NCBI GenBank assembly: GCA_022616275.1 | Contig: JAKEFB010000033.1 | Coordinates: forward strand, 1-64,000 | Reading direction: 5' to 3' | DNA: 64,000 nucleotides | Source: Chloroflexota bacterium | GTDB taxonomy: Bacteria; Chloroflexota; Anaerolineae; Promineifilales; Promineifilaceae | Shown: positions 1 to 9,096 of the stretch, in pieces | Position numbering within the stretch: position 1 is the stretch's first letter | Layout of the letters: every line of letters begins with the position of its first letter | Program-made: the position numbers and the translations under genes | The notes under the pieces: generated by a model | Seen by the model: only the letters and a program-made list of their open reading frames with translations | Databases searched by the model: none | Told to the model about the DNA's origin: nothing

Positions 1-118
1 GGTAAAGCAGTGCGTCAGGGAAGGAAGTGCGAGGGGAAACGGTCGTCCATAATCCATTTAATTTCGTGTCCAGATGTATAGTTTATAATTCACCCATCCC
101 TTAGGAGTAAAAGTAGAA

Positions 119-147
119 TAAAAAAGCCCCTCGTGAAGAGGGGCTTT
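119..147. terminator. Terminator behind the sigma factor gene
   Basis: A perfect 10-bp inverted repeat (AAAGCCCCTC at 123-132, GAGGGGCTTT at 138-147, 5-nt loop) lies just past the sigma-factor stop. Read on the minus strand the stem is followed by a run of six T, the classic intrinsic terminator. On the plus strand it is followed by a T-rich stretch too, so it may stop transcription both ways. Confidence 0.85.
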
Positions 148-152
148 CTTTC

Positions 153-1364
153 TTAATTGAGGTACTGCCGCAAGTGGCCGGCAAAATTGGGATGGCGTAG
201 CTTGCGCAGCGCTTCCTTCTCCAACTGCCGGATGCGCTCGCGGGAAAGGCCAAACATCTCGCCCACTTCTTTGAGCGTGCGCGATTCGCCGTCTTGCAGG
301 CCGTAGCGCAGGCGCAAAATGCGCGCCTCGCGGGGCGTTAGCTGATCCAGGATCTCACCGATTTCTTCGGTCAGCATGTTCTGGGCCACCGTCTCGGCCG
401 GCTGGGGCATCTCGATGTCTTCAATAAAATCACCCAATTCGGCGTCCGACTCGTCACCTACCGGCCGCTCCAAATGAACGGGCTGGCGGCTGGTGCGCAA
501 CATCCAGCGCACGCGGTCGGCCGGCAGGTCCATATTCTCGGCAATTTCCTCGGCCGTCGGCTGGCGGCCAAATTCCTGTTCCAACTCCTGGGCCACCTGG
601 TACAGTTTGCTGATCCGGCCGCCCAGGTGGGCCGGAATGCGGATGGTCCGGCCGTGGTTGGCCAGGGCGCGCGTCACCGCCTGGCGAATCCACCAGGTCG
701 CGTAGGTGCTGAAGCGGTTACCGCGCCGGTAGTCGTATTTCTCCACGGCCTTCATCAAGCCCACGTTCCCTTCCTGAATCAGGTCAAGGAACTGCAGGCC
801 CCGGCCGCGATATTTCTTGGCAATGCTAACCACCAGGCGCGTGTTGGCCCGGATCAAGTGGGCGCGGGCAGCCTCGCCAATTTCCTTGACCCGGTGCATC
901 TCCTGGCTGTCATCCTCGACCATGCTGCCCCTGGCCAGGCGCTTCTCTGCTTCCCGGCCGGCCTCAATTTCCTTGGCCAGTTGCACTTCTTCTTCGGCCG
1001 ACAGCAATTGTTGTTGGCCCATTTCGCGGAAATATAGACCAACCGAGTCGTCAATGGGTACATTGCTTAGATCAAACAACGGCGCAGCGTGCGGCTCTTC
1101 TTCATAAAAAGGGTGGCCGTTCAAACCCTCACCAACCTCATCTTCTTCTTCGTCAGCCGCGTTGAGATCATCTTCACTCTCATAAATCGGTACGCTGGCT
1201 GTCTGAAGCTCTTCCAAAATCATTTCCAGTAAAGGCAAGTTGTTTTCAACTTCTGGAAGCGCCTCTAAGATCTGATCATAGGTGATATATCCTTTTTCGG
1301 TTGCCTCCACCATCAAAGCATTGACGACTTCCATTTCATCGAATGGACCATTCATATCACTCAT
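153..1364 (-). CDS. sigA: RNA polymerase sigma factor, sigma-70 primary type (RpoD/SigA)
   Basis: Sigma-70 family subunit directing RNA polymerase to -35/-10 promoters. The 403-residue protein shows a short region 1.1-like N-terminus (about 10-60), an acidic linker (EEEDE near 72-76), region 1.2 (about 105-136), a full region 2 (about 172-240, with the DLIQEGN and [13 protein letters not shown] motifs), region 3 (about 250-305) and region 4.2 with the helix-turn-helix ending [18 protein letters not shown] (373-390). This fits an RpoD/SigA group 1 factor, shorter than the E. coli protein because the non-conserved region is missing. A group 2 paralogue remains possible, since Chloroflexota often carry several. 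It is monocistronic, with its own promoter and terminator. The consensus-like promoters found elsewhere in the window are what such a factor would read. Confidence 0.93.
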   Translation of the reverse strand: MSDMNGPFDEMEVVNALMVEATEKGYITYDQILEALPEVENNLPLLEMILEELQTASVPIYESEDDLNAADEEEDEVGEGLNGHPFYEEEPHAAPLFDLSNVPIDDSVGLYFREMGQQQLLSAEEEVQLAKEIEAGREAEKRLARGSMVEDDSQEMHRVKEIGEAARAHLIRANTRLVVSIAKKYRGRGLQFLDLIQEGNVGLMKAVEKYDYRRGNRFSTYATWWIRQAVTRALANHGRTIRIPAHLGGRISKLYQVAQELEQEFGRQPTAEEIAENMDLPADRVRWMLRTSRQPVHLERPVGDESDAELGDFIEDIEMPQPAETVAQNMLTEEIGEILDQLTPREARILRLRYGLQDGESRTLKEVGEMFGLSRERIRQLEKEALRKLRHPNFAGHLRQYLN

Positions 1365-1445
1365 AAGTAGCTCGATTCCTCTTCCACTTTTTCTCCGGAA
1401 AGGGGTGCTTGCTCCTTCCGAAGTTTTGGTTCACACCGAACGTGC

Positions 1446-1475
1446 AGTCTAACATAGTTAAGAGACAAAAGTCAA
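1446..1475 (-). promoter_or_regulatory. Promoter of the sigma factor gene
   Basis: On the minus strand a TTGACT -35 box (1475-1470) and a TAGACT -10 box (1451-1446) are separated by 18 bp, about 80 bp upstream of the start codon. No other good pair was seen in this gap. Confidence 0.5.
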
Positions 1476-1622
1476 GGGGTAGCCCTGCTTCAAAATTGCT
1501 TCTTTCACCGCCCCCGCAATAGCCGAAAGAGGCAAAAACTCCCCTGAAGATCGGTCAAAAGTGGAAGCCGTTTTTTCCTATAGTCCACGTATTATACCAG
1601 AAAAACGTTAAGAATTGCATTA

Positions 1623-1657
1623 AAAACTCCGCAGGTTTCTGAAACCTGCGGAGTTTT
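1623..1657. repeat. Perfect 17-bp-arm palindrome
   Basis: The arms start AAAACTCCGC and end GCGGAGTTTT with a 1-nt centre, so the transcript folds on either strand and is followed by T residues on the minus strand. It could end transcripts entering from the tRNA side or be a stand-alone repetitive palindrome. Confidence 0.7.
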
Positions 1658-1665
1658 CCACTGCG

Positions 1666-1694
1666 TTGACCGGCCAGCCAGCAGAGGTTATAAT
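1666..1694 (+). promoter_or_regulatory. tRNA-Leu promoter
   Basis: TTGACC (1666-1671), 17-bp spacer, consensus TATAAT (1689-1694), ending 14 bp before the mature tRNA 5' end. One of the best sigma-70 matches in the window. Confidence 0.75.
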
Positions 1695-1707
1695 AACGGG
1701 CAGAATT

Positions 1708-1789
1708 GCCCTGGTGGCGGAATTGGCATACGCGGTAGGTTGAGGGCCTATGCCCTTTGGGCGTGGAGGTTCGAGTCCTCTCCAGGGCA
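1708..1789 (+). tRNA. tRNA-Leu (anticodon GAG)
   Basis: The 82-nt gene folds as a class II tRNA. The acceptor arm pairs GCCCTGG (1708-1714) with CCAGGGC (1782-1788), with discriminator A at 1789. The anticodon arm is GTAGG / CCTAT with loop TTGAGGG, giving anticodon GAG, which reads CUC/CUU. A long variable arm and a GGTTCGAGTCC T-arm follow, as expected for leucine tRNA. The 3' CCA is not encoded. Confidence 0.96.
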
Positions 1790-1795
1790 CTGTGG

Positions 1796-1826
1796 ACGCC
1801 GGGACTGCTGAGTCCTGGCGTTTTTT
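1796..1826 (+). terminator. Terminator after tRNA-Leu
   Basis: Stem ACGCCGGGACT (1796-1806) / AGTCCTGGCGT (1811-1821) with a 4-nt loop, followed directly by six T. It sits 7 nt after the tRNA and also lies near the end of the convergent epimerase gene. Confidence 0.88.
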
Positions 1827-1843
1827 ATTTGAAGAGGGAAGCT

Positions 1844-2806
1844 TTATTTGCGAGCTGGAGCGCCGGTGAGCCTATGGGCGGCCGAACTAAAACGGTGGTC
1901 CCCGGCCAATGTCAGTCGCAGGCCCTCGGACAGCGTTACCTGGGGCTGGAAGCCCAATAGCTTTTGCGCCTGGGCTACGTTGGCCACTAGCCGCCGTACT
2001 CCCCCTTCCTTTTCCCGGTTGAAAACCCGGTTCACCGGCCGGCCAAGCGTGCGCTCAATCAGTTCGACCAGCTCGTTGACCGTCGTTTCCTGGCCGCTGC
2101 CAATGTTCAGCACCTGCCGGTTGACGTTGCCGGCCGTAGCCGCGCTGATTAACGCTTCCACGACATCAGACACGTAAATAAAGTCTCGGCTTTGCTTGCC
2201 GCCGCCAAAGATAACTACGGACCCGCCGGACAGGGCCGCTTGCAAAAAGCGGGGCACTACTGGGGCGTGCGAGGCAGGCAGGCTCTGGCCGGGGCCATAG
2301 GCGTTGAAAATGCGCAGGGCAACGGTTTCGATGCCCCACAGCGCGCCGATGGTGTGAACGTACAACTCGGCCGCCCGCTTGCTTACGGCGTAGGGCGAGT
2401 CCGGCTGGGGCATAGCCGTTTCCGCCACCGGTTGGTACGCCTGTTGGCCGTAGATAGCCCCGGAAGAGGCCAGCACGACCCGCCGTACCCCGGCATCCCG
2501 CATCGCTTCCATCAGGCTAACCGTGCCGCCCACGTTGACGGTGTTGTAATCCCGGGGATAAAGAATGGACTGGGCCACAGATACCCGGGCTGCCAGATGA
2601 TAGACGCAATCAACTTCCTGGAGCAAGGACCACAACTGGGGAATGTCGCTCACGTCCCCTCGTGTGAAATGAATCGTAGGGGAGAGGGCCTCCCGGTTAC
2701 CGTTACTGAGGTCGTCTAAAACCCGCACCTCGTGCCCGTTGCCGGCCAGACGATTGGCCAACGCGGCTCCCAAAAAACCACCACCACCGGTAATTAGAAC
2801 GCGCAT
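1844..2806 (-). CDS. NAD-dependent epimerase/dehydratase (UDP-glucose 4-epimerase-like)
   Basis: Extended short-chain dehydrogenase/reductase that acts on nucleotide sugars. The N-terminus has the Rossmann signature TGGGGFLG (6-13), an acidic NAD-selecting residue after the second strand (DDLSNG), and the catalytic Tyr139-x3-Lys143 (YAVSK), with SSG upstream supplying the Ser. The 320-residue length is normal for GalE-like enzymes. The start has a GAGGAG ribosome site just upstream. The substrate cannot be read from sequence: a UDP-hexose 4-epimerase or a dTDP-glucose 4,6-dehydratase relative are both possible. It stands alone, converging on tRNA-Leu, and probably serves surface polysaccharide synthesis. 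Confidence 0.88.
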   Translation of the reverse strand: MRVLITGGGGFLGAALANRLAGNGHEVRVLDDLSNGNREALSPTIHFTRGDVSDIPQLWSLLQEVDCVYHLAARVSVAQSILYPRDYNTVNVGGTVSLMEAMRDAGVRRVVLASSGAIYGQQAYQPVAETAMPQPDSPYAVSKRAAELYVHTIGALWGIETVALRIFNAYGPGQSLPASHAPVVPRFLQAALSGGSVVIFGGGKQSRDFIYVSDVVEALISAATAGNVNRQVLNIGSGQETTVNELVELIERTLGRPVNRVFNREKEGGVRRLVANVAQAQKLLGFQPQVTLSEGLRLTLAGDHRFSSAAHRLTGAPARK

Positions 2807-2914
2807 AAACTCCTCGTATCAAGCTGCCAGCTAGCAGCTTTTGGCTATCAGTTAAAATTCCATTGTATCATAAATAAAAGCTGAAAGAATTTGGGAAAGT
2901 CCGACAACTGTTTT

Positions 2915-4186
2915 ATGATGGGTCCCGTGCCTTGGAAATACCTTTTGTACAAGTTACGCTTATCGGTCCTGGGTCTGCTACTCGTCATGGTCGTCGCCCC
3001 GGAATGGCCAGCGTTTCAGGACGAACGCTACCAACTCAATGCTATTGTCCGGCAGCGCCATTTTGACTTTTTGGTTTGGGAACTGGAGGCCCTGGCGGCC
3101 AAGGGGGAAGCGATCCTTACCGCCGGCCACACTTACCTGGACGAAGAGAGCCGCAAGCAACTGGTGCTGGATTACCTGGAATTAACCGGCGAAGTTCGCC
3201 GCCTGGAGAATCAGCTCAACGCCATTTACGCCGATCCGGCTATAGATTATCCGGCCGTCGAAGGACGCTCCCTGGAAACGGAACTTCTGGCCCAACGAGC
3301 GCAACTGGCCACCTGGCAGCCTATCGCCGAAGCGATTGTCCAGGAACAGGTCTCGGCCGTCCTGGTAGACGAAGGCTTTGGCGTCCTGGGCCAGGCCTGG
3401 CCGCCGGTGCAGATGCACATGACGCCGCTGCCGCTCATCCTGATCGTTTCGCCACGCGAAGAAATCAGGCAAATCTACAATATCCCCCTGGAACACGGCC
3501 TGACCCCACCTACCCAGGAAGCGCTCGAAGCAGCCGTCTACGAGGACCTGGACCACTCGGCGCTGGTGGTGCCCATCGGCGGCCTGGGTATTTACCCGTC
3601 CATGATTATTGAGACGAGTAGTATTAACTTCCTGGCCGACGTAACTGCCCACGAATGGACCCATCACTGGCTCACGCTCCACCCCCTGGGCCTTTACTAC
3701 GGTGCGAACGCCGCCATGCGGACGATAAACGAGACAGTCGCCTCTATTGCCGGCGAGGAAGTGGCCTTCCTGGTGATTGAACGGTACTACCCTGAGTTTA
3801 TTCCCCCCGAGGAACCGGCCGCTCCGCCTCCGGCCACAGCCGCTGATCCTCCGGCCTTTGATTTCTACGGCGAAATGGCCAAAACACGCATTCGCACCGA
3901 TGAACTACTGGCTGCCGGCCGGATTGAGGAAGCCGAGGCTTACATGGAAGCCCGCCGCCTCTTGTTCTGGGAAAATGGCTATCGCATTCGCAAGCTCAAC
4001 CAGGCTTACTTCGCTTTCTACGGAGCTTACGCCGACCAGCCAGGAGCCACCGGGGCCGATCCTATCGGCCCAGCCATCCGGCTCGTCCGGGAGCACAGCC
4101 TCTCCCTGCGTGCTTTTCTGGAACATCTGGCCCCGGTCACTTCTTTGGAGGAGCTACAGGCGCTGGCGGAGGAGATTGGAAATTAG
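2915..4186 (+). CDS. Membrane-anchored protein with HExxH zinc-metallopeptidase motif
   Basis: I do not recognise a named family. From the ATG at 2915 a hydrophobic segment (about 12-30) forms a signal anchor. A mostly helical charged region follows, then HEWTH (His246, Glu247, His250), the zincin motif, and a downstream NETVAS helix whose Glu (about 273) could be the third zinc ligand, as in gluzincins. A proline/alanine-rich loop (about 297-315) and helical tail complete about 423 residues. A TTG at 2891 is in frame, but the ATG fits the signal anchor better. The last residues (EEIGN, then stop) are encoded by the heptamer repeat described below. The role is unknown; extracytoplasmic proteolysis is the inference. 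Confidence 0.7.
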   Translation: MMGPVPWKYLLYKLRLSVLGLLLVMVVAPEWPAFQDERYQLNAIVRQRHFDFLVWELEALAAKGEAILTAGHTYLDEESRKQLVLDYLELTGEVRRLENQLNAIYADPAIDYPAVEGRSLETELLAQRAQLATWQPIAEAIVQEQVSAVLVDEGFGVLGQAWPPVQMHMTPLPLILIVSPREEIRQIYNIPLEHGLTPPTQEALEAAVYEDLDHSALVVPIGGLGIYPSMIIETSSINFLADVTAHEWTHHWLTLHPLGLYYGANAAMRTINETVASIAGEEVAFLVIERYYPEFIPPEEPAAPPPATAADPPAFDFYGEMAKTRIRTDELLAAGRIEEAEAYMEARRLLFWENGYRIRKLNQAYFAFYGAYADQPGATGADPIGPAIRLVREHSLSLRAFLEHLAPVTSLEELQALAEEIGN

Positions 4187-4232
4187 AGATTGGAGATTGG
4201 AGATTATGTAAATCTCCAATCTCTAATCTCCC
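4171..4232. repeat. GAGATTR heptamer hairpin between convergent genes
   Basis: The left arm is tandem GAGATTG/GAGATTA-type units (4171-4206) and the right arm (4211-4231) is their reverse complement, with a short loop. The metallopeptidase gene and the convergent TPR gene both end inside it, so it provides both stop codons and could fold as a two-way terminator. It is the first of a family of such elements in this window. Confidence 0.85.
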
Positions 4233-4642
4233 TCTTCCTGCACAATTTCCTGCAACAACGCGGCCGTGCGCCGGGCCACGCTGCGATATTCTTCGTCCTC
4301 AACCGGCAGACTCAGGTATCTCTCCAGGTCGGCCAGCGCGTCGGCGTAGCGGCCAGCCTCCTGGGCGACCATCGCCCGGTTAAGCAGGGCCGGAGCGTAG
4401 TCAGGGTCCTCGGCCAGCAGCGCATTAAAGTCAGACAGCGCTTCTTCCGCCCGGCCCATTTCCCGCCACAGCAAAATGCCCCGGTCCAGTCTGGCCTGGC
4501 GTAGCGCGGGATCCATTTCGTAAGCCTGAGTAAAACGATGGACGGCCGCCCGGTGTTCGCGCTGAAAGCTGGTGCTGTTGCCGAAATTCCGATGCAAACT
4601 TCCCCACATATAATAAACACGGGCCATGATTAGACGAAACAT
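4223..4642 (-). CDS. Small TPR protein
   Basis: This 139-residue protein consists of about three tetratricopeptide repeats (for example AVHRFTQAYEMDPALRQA and ALSDFNALLAEDPDYAPAL), helix-turn-helix units that usually mediate protein contacts. It has no signal peptide or catalytic motif. It ends EEGD with the stop inside the heptamer hairpin. The 27-bp gap to the thioredoxin reductase gene upstream suggests co-transcription with it. The function is unknown. Confidence 0.75.
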   Translation of the reverse strand: MFRLIMARVYYMWGSLHRNFGNSTSFQREHRAAVHRFTQAYEMDPALRQARLDRGILLWREMGRAEEALSDFNALLAEDPDYAPALLNRAMVAQEAGRYADALADLERYLSLPVEDEEYRSVARRTAALLQEIVQEEGD

Positions 4643-4669
4643 GGATACCCTGCGGTCATGGTTAGACCC

Positions 4670-5596
4670 CTACTCCCGCTCGCTCAACCACTTCTCACAC
4701 TGCATGGCGGCGGCGCAGCCCTGGCCTACAGAAGTGGCGATCTGGCGGTAGATAGGGTCCTGGATTTCGCCGGCGGCGAACACACCGGGCACGCTGGTGC
4801 GCATTTTTTCGTCGGTAATCACGTAGCCGTGTTCGTCCATAGCCAACTGCCCCTCCAGAAACTGGCTGTTGGGATAGTGTCCAACGTAAATGAAGACCCC
4901 GTCAGCCGGAAGCTGGACCGTTTGCCCCGTTTTCAGGTTCGAAATCTCCACCGCCGTGACCATGCCGTTGCCGATGACCTCGGTCACCACTGTGTCCCAG
5001 ATAAAGGCAATTTTCTCGTTGTTGTAAGCGCGCTGCTGCAGCGCCGGCCCGGCCCGCAGTTCATCCCGGCGGTGAATGATGGACACGGTGTTGGCAAACT
5101 TGGTCAGGAACAGGCCCTCTTCCACGGCGCTGTCGCCGCCGCCTACGACCAGCACGTTTTTCCCCCGGAAGAAGAAGCCGTCGCAGGTAGCGCAATAGCT
5201 AACGCCCCGGCCGATAAACTCTTCCTCGCCAGGCACGCCCAGCCGCCGGGGAGAAGCGCCGGCCGTGACAATAACGGCGTCAGCCAGGTACTCCTGGTGG
5301 TGAGTCTTTACATAAAACGGTGAGCCACTGTTAAAGTCAACCGCGACCACCTCGTCGTATTCCAGGCGCGCCCCAAAGCGCTCCGCCTGACGCTGCATCA
5401 ACTCGACCAGCTCCGGCCCAGTCAGGCCCGGCTCGGGAAAACCGGGATAATTTTCGACCTCGCTGGTAATCGAAATCTGGCCGCCAAGCTGGTTGCCGAC
5501 GATGACCACGGGGTTGAGTTGGGCCCGGGCCGCATACAGAGCGGCCGTCAAACCGGCCGGCCCTGAGCCGATGATAATGACGCGTTCCTTTTCCAT
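4670..5596 (-). CDS. trxB: Thioredoxin reductase
   Basis: NADPH:thioredoxin disulfide reductase, a cytoplasmic FAD enzyme that keeps thioredoxin reduced. The 308 residues show the FAD-binding [11 protein letters not shown] (10-20), the redox-active CATC (Cys135, Cys138), the NADPH-binding [13 protein letters not shown] and the C-terminal FAD motif GVFAAGEI. Length and order match the low-molecular-weight bacterial TrxB. A TACAAT/TTGTTT promoter lies just upstream. Confidence 0.96.
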   Translation of the reverse strand: MEKERVIIIGSGPAGLTAALYAARAQLNPVVIVGNQLGGQISITSEVENYPGFPEPGLTGPELVELMQRQAERFGARLEYDEVVAVDFNSGSPFYVKTHHQEYLADAVIVTAGASPRRLGVPGEEEFIGRGVSYCATCDGFFFRGKNVLVVGGGDSAVEEGLFLTKFANTVSIIHRRDELRAGPALQQRAYNNEKIAFIWDTVVTEVIGNGMVTAVEISNLKTGQTVQLPADGVFIYVGHYPNSQFLEGQLAMDEHGYVITDEKMRTSVPGVFAAGEIQDPIYRQIATSVGQGCAAAMQCEKWLSERE

Positions 5597-5619
5597 AATT
5601 TGAAATTGACCTCACCATT

Positions 5620-5648
5620 ATTGTATCGTAGCCCATAAGGGTAAACAA
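5620..5648 (-). promoter_or_regulatory. trxB promoter
   Basis: Minus strand: TTGTTT (5648-5643), 17-bp spacer, TACAAT (5625-5620), 24 bp before the start codon. Confidence 0.5.
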
Positions 5649-5703
5649 TAAGTGAAGCATAAACAATAGCCATTGTGCCGACTGTAAGCAGCCCAACAAA
5701 AAA

Positions 5704-5749
5704 GAGATTAGAGATTGGAGATTTACATAATCTCTAATCTCCAATCTCC
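5704..5749. repeat. GAGATTR heptamer hairpin
   Basis: Left arm of GAGATTA/GAGATTG units (5704-5723), 5-nt centre, inverted right arm (5729-5749). It lies between two genes of the same strand, just past the histidine kinase stop, where it could end that transcript. Confidence 0.85.
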
Positions 5750-5754
5750 CTTCG

Positions 5755-6966
5755 CTACTCCGAAATCGGCAAATAGCAGCAGAAGGTGCTCCCCTTGCCG
5801 ACCTCGCTTTCTACCTCAATCCGGCCGGCGTGCTCCTCCACGATTTTCTGGGCGATGGCCAGGCCCAACCCGCTCCCCTCCGAAAAGCCCTCGCGGTCAG
5901 GGATACGGTAAAAACGCTCGAAGAGCCGCGACAGGTTCTTCGGGTCAATCCCAGGGCCGGTGTCCTGCACGGCGATGGCCACGTGCTCGGCCATCGCCCG
6001 TACCCGGATGATGACCCGGCCGCCTTCCAGGTTATATTTAATGGCGTTGCTGGTCAGATTGAGCAAGACCTGTTTCAGGCGGTTAAAGTCGCCCCGAACC
6101 AGAGGAAGCTTCTGCGGTACTTTCGCCTCCAGGGCCACCCCCCGGGCCGCCGCCTGGGGCTCCTGCAGGCAAACCACGTCGTGGACCAGGGCGGGCAGGT
6201 CCAGCGGCTCCCGGGCGATCCGCATCCGTCCCGATTCCAGGCGGGCCAGGTCCAGGAAATCCTGGGTCATTTTGGACAGGCGGGTGGTCTCGCGCTGGAG
6301 CATTTGCAGCAACTCTTGCCGCCTTTCCTCTGCTGGACCACGGGCTAACAACTCGCTGGCCGCCGTCAAAGCCATCAGCGGCGTCTTCAATTCGTGCATA
6401 ATCTCGGCCACCAGGTCCGATTGCTGGAAGAGACGGGCATTTTCGATGGCCACGGCCGCCTGGGAGGCCAGGGCCTGGAGCACGGCGGTATCCTGCTCGG
6501 TGTAGGCAGCTCCGTTCCGCTTATTAATGGCTTCGAACGCGCCAATCACCTGGTTCTTGGTGACTAAGGGTACGCCCAACATATTGCGAGTCACAAACTC
6601 CGTCGCGCTGTCTAACCGCGTGTAATGGCGGGCATCCTGCTGAACGTCGTCCAGGATCACCGGCCGGCCGTGGCGCACAATCCAACCGGCAATGCTGCCA
6701 TCCAGGGGGACTAGTGTATCTTCGGCCGGGGCGGTGAGCCCGGTAGCAGCCACGAAGTGCAACTGTCCAGTGGCCTTGTCCACCAGCAAAATAGAGGCTG
6801 CCTCCGTGTCGGTTAAGGCTGTCACAGCGTCCAGCACCTGGTTCAGCAACTGCTTCAGGTCCAGGGTGGAACTAAGGATGGCGCTGATCTCAAGTAACCG
6901 CTGCAATTGCAGCGGGCCGATGGTTTCCCATTCATGAACGGAGTGAGTTGTTGCCTGACTGCTCAT
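5755..6966 (-). CDS. GAF-domain sensor histidine kinase
   Basis: Soluble two-component histidine kinase. An N-terminal GAF domain (about 25-180) senses an unknown ligand. The dimerisation/phospho-acceptor helix carries His191 in IMHELKTPL. The catalytic domain has the N box (NLTSNAIKYN), G1 (DTGPGIDP) and G2 (GSGLGLAI) ATP-lid motifs. No transmembrane segment is visible, so it acts in the cytoplasm. No response-regulator gene is directly adjacent; the nearest receiver protein is the CpaE-like fusion starting at 9088, separated by a sirtuin gene. Confidence 0.93.
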   Translation of the reverse strand: MSSQATTHSVHEWETIGPLQLQRLLEISAILSSTLDLKQLLNQVLDAVTALTDTEAASILLVDKATGQLHFVAATGLTAPAEDTLVPLDGSIAGWIVRHGRPVILDDVQQDARHYTRLDSATEFVTRNMLGVPLVTKNQVIGAFEAINKRNGAAYTEQDTAVLQALASQAAVAIENARLFQQSDLVAEIMHELKTPLMALTAASELLARGPAEERRQELLQMLQRETTRLSKMTQDFLDLARLESGRMRIAREPLDLPALVHDVVCLQEPQAAARGVALEAKVPQKLPLVRGDFNRLKQVLLNLTSNAIKYNLEGGRVIIRVRAMAEHVAIAVQDTGPGIDPKNLSRLFERFYRIPDREGFSEGSGLGLAIAQKIVEEHAGRIEVESEVGKGSTFCCYLPISE

Positions 6967-6986
6967 AGGTGGCTATACGGGCCGCG

Positions 6987-7757
6987 TCACGATTGCCTGA
7001 TGAGGAACGGCGCCGCCAGTTGGGGTAAAACCTGGACTACGTCGGCATGAATCACGACCTCGGCCAGGTGGTCTATGTGGGTCGGCTCATAATTGACGAT
7101 AATCAGGTGAGCGCCTGCCTCGGCCGCCAGGAAAGGTAGGTCACCAACCGGGGCTACTTCCAGCGACGAACCGGCCACCAACATAACGTCACAGGCGCGG
7201 CTGTGTTTTTTGGCTTCGTTAAGCACCTGGACAGGGAGCTGTTCCCCAAAAAGAATCACGTTGGGCTTGAGCACGCCGCCACACTGCTCGCAATGAGGCA
7301 CGTGGCCTGTATCTATAAATTCGCTCAGATAAGGCCCGGCCTGGTAAACGTTATAACAACGCAGGCAGGTCACTTCACGTAGATGTCCATGCGCCTCATA
7401 AATATTCCGAGAGCCGGCCCTGGTATGTAGCATGTCTATATTTTGCGTCACTACGGCCCGCAGCGGTCCGTGCCTTTCCAACTGGGCCAGGGCCAGGTGC
7501 GCGGCGTTGGGCTGCGCTTCCAGGGTTAACTTGGCCAGCGGGTGAATCCAATCGTAAAAATCCTGCGGCCGCCGCCGGAAGGCGTAAATGGAAGCTACTT
7601 CAAGCGGGTCTGCCTGGTTCCACAGGCCGGAGTTGGCGCTGCGAAAGTCAGGAATGCCGGAAGGGGTGCTGATACCTGCTCCAGTCAGGGCCACAGCGTG
7701 GCTGGACCGGAGCAGCAGCGCCTGGGCGCGCTTAATTAATTCGTCTACAGAGGCCAC
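6987..7757 (-). CDS. cobB: Sir2-family NAD-dependent protein deacylase
   Basis: Sirtuin that removes acyl groups from lysine using NAD. Visible signatures are GAGIS (27-31), IPDFRS, TQNID (104-108), catalytic His123 in EAHG, the structural zinc cysteines Cys131/Cys134 and Cys156/Cys159, and GSSLEV. At 256 residues it is a normal bacterial class. It lacks the Tyr/Arg pair in an obvious class III context, so deacetylase versus desuccinylase cannot be decided. The start lies 20 bp upstream of the kinase gene in the same direction, so the two may be co-transcribed. Confidence 0.93.
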   Translation of the reverse strand: MASVDELIKRAQALLLRSSHAVALTGAGISTPSGIPDFRSANSGLWNQADPLEVASIYAFRRRPQDFYDWIHPLAKLTLEAQPNAAHLALAQLERHGPLRAVVTQNIDMLHTRAGSRNIYEAHGHLREVTCLRCYNVYQAGPYLSEFIDTGHVPHCEQCGGVLKPNVILFGEQLPVQVLNEAKKHSRACDVMLVAGSSLEVAPVGDLPFLAAEAGAHLIIVNYEPTHIDHLAEVVIHADVVQVLPQLAAPFLIRQS

Positions 7758-7852
7758 AAAACAACCTCTCCCAGAGGCGACAGGCGCTTGAAAACAACGA
7801 ACTCACCGGTGCTACCTCTGAGAAAAAGTGCCTAATGCCTGAACGGCCAGGC

Positions 7853-9088
7853 CTAAAACTCTGAATCTACCAGGTAAGAAACCATTTTGTTGCTAATCTC
7901 TCGGAATATGCCGGCCGCCCAGGACTCCGGCCGCAGGCGGACGAGTGGCATGGCCCGCTGGATGGACTGGGCCATATCTTGCCGGCTCATGAAAATGTTG
8001 GCCAGTAAGGGATGGTCCAGGAAATCTTCCACGGCCGCCTGGGGCAGGCGGTTCTCCGTCTCCGAGAAGATAAGCAGTACGTGCAGCGTCCCGCCGGTTG
8101 CCAGGGAGTATGTCAACGACTTGAGGAACTCCCGGGTTGCGGTCATGGCCACACGCTCCGGTCTGGTACAGACAATGATGTGATCGGCCAGCTGGACCAC
8201 CGGCCGCCACTCGGCCCGCAACCCCCGGCCGATGTCTAAGACCACGTAACGGCTTTCGAGCAAGAGGGCCTGGACCAGGTTAACCGCCTGTTCGCTATTG
8301 AGCATAGGCAGCGCATCGTCCAGATTAGGCCGGGTCAGCAAGAGGCGTAAATGTTTGCTGTCCTCTACCAGGTGATAAGGTAATTGTTGGCTAATTTCCT
8401 TGGCTGAGCAGCGCGTCAGTTCATTCAGGCCGGTGTGAATCTTCTGGTTCAGGTACAGACCAACGTGGCCCTGGTTCATATCCATATCCACCAGGATCGT
8501 CTCTTCGCCTTCGTCGGCCAGCGTCGCCGCCAGGTTAACGGCCACCGTGGTGGTGCCCACGCCGCCCCGCACTCCGGTCACAACAATCAGGCAATTATCG
8601 CCGGCCGGCTTCAAGTGGTAGGGTCCGGTCGGACCCGGAACCCCGGTTTCGATTGATTGGTCATCGGCCTCCAAGGTATCTACGCCGGCCATCCCGGCTA
8701 CTTCCTCGGCTGAATCCCGGCTGCGGACCAGCAGCGTTTTCACACGCCGGGCCAGTTCTGAGGGGTCGGTTGGTTTGGTCAGGTAATCATCAGCTCCGGC
8801 CTGAAACCCGGCCCACTTGTCGTCCACCAGGGCCTTCACTGTGAAGAAAAGGATGGGGGTGTGGTTAAATTCCGGCCTGGCCCGCAGGCGGCGGCACACC
8901 TCCAGGCCGTCCATTTCCGGCATCATCACGTCCAGGACAATCAGGGCCGGCCGGACCGTCTCGGCCAGCGTGAGTCCCTCGACGCCGGAGCGGGCGCTAA
9001 CCACCTGGTAGCCATGCTGCTCCAGGATGAAAGAAACAACCTTTAATGTTTCGCTATGATCGTCAACTACCAGGATTTTATCTGGCAT
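7853..9088 (-). CDS. Receiver domain fused to CpaE/TadZ-like ATPase
   Basis: An N-terminal response-regulator receiver (1-120; phospho-acceptor Asp53 in LDVMMPEMDG, conserved Lys104) is followed by a linker and a MinD/ParA-fold ATPase (about 163-405). The P-loop reads GVRGGVGTTT (171-180), lacking the signature lysines of MinD/ParA, which is usual in CpaE/TadZ proteins that position type IV pilus (Tad) machines. No pilus genes are in the window, so the cargo is unknown. A second protein of the same build lies in the BMC operon (37771-38898). Two tandem dyads sit directly upstream of its start, and no Shine-Dalgarno sequence is obvious. Confidence 0.85.
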   Translation of the reverse strand: MPDKILVVDDHSETLKVVSFILEQHGYQVVSARSGVEGLTLAETVRPALIVLDVMMPEMDGLEVCRRLRARPEFNHTPILFFTVKALVDDKWAGFQAGADDYLTKPTDPSELARRVKTLLVRSRDSAEEVAGMAGVDTLEADDQSIETGVPGPTGPYHLKPAGDNCLIVVTGVRGGVGTTTVAVNLAATLADEGEETILVDMDMNQGHVGLYLNQKIHTGLNELTRCSAKEISQQLPYHLVEDSKHLRLLLTRPNLDDALPMLNSEQAVNLVQALLLESRYVVLDIGRGLRAEWRPVVQLADHIIVCTRPERVAMTATREFLKSLTYSLATGGTLHVLLIFSETENRLPQAAVEDFLDHPLLANIFMSRQDMAQSIQRAMPLVRLRPESWAAGIFREISNKMVSYLVDSEF

Positions 9089-9096
9089 TAGCGGAT

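Larger units (their letters stand above)
1365..1707. other. Intergenic region between sigma factor and tRNA-Leu
   Basis: This 343-bp gap holds the sigma-factor promoter, a perfect palindromic hairpin (1623-1657) and the tRNA-Leu promoter. I see no gene in it. The 1480-1620 stretch is AT-richer than the surroundings and shows nothing else I can name. Confidence 0.6.

Noticed and set aside
62-89. TATAAT-like box near the window start on the plus strand
   Set aside because: It has only a poor -35 partner and no gene follows on that strand before the terminator.
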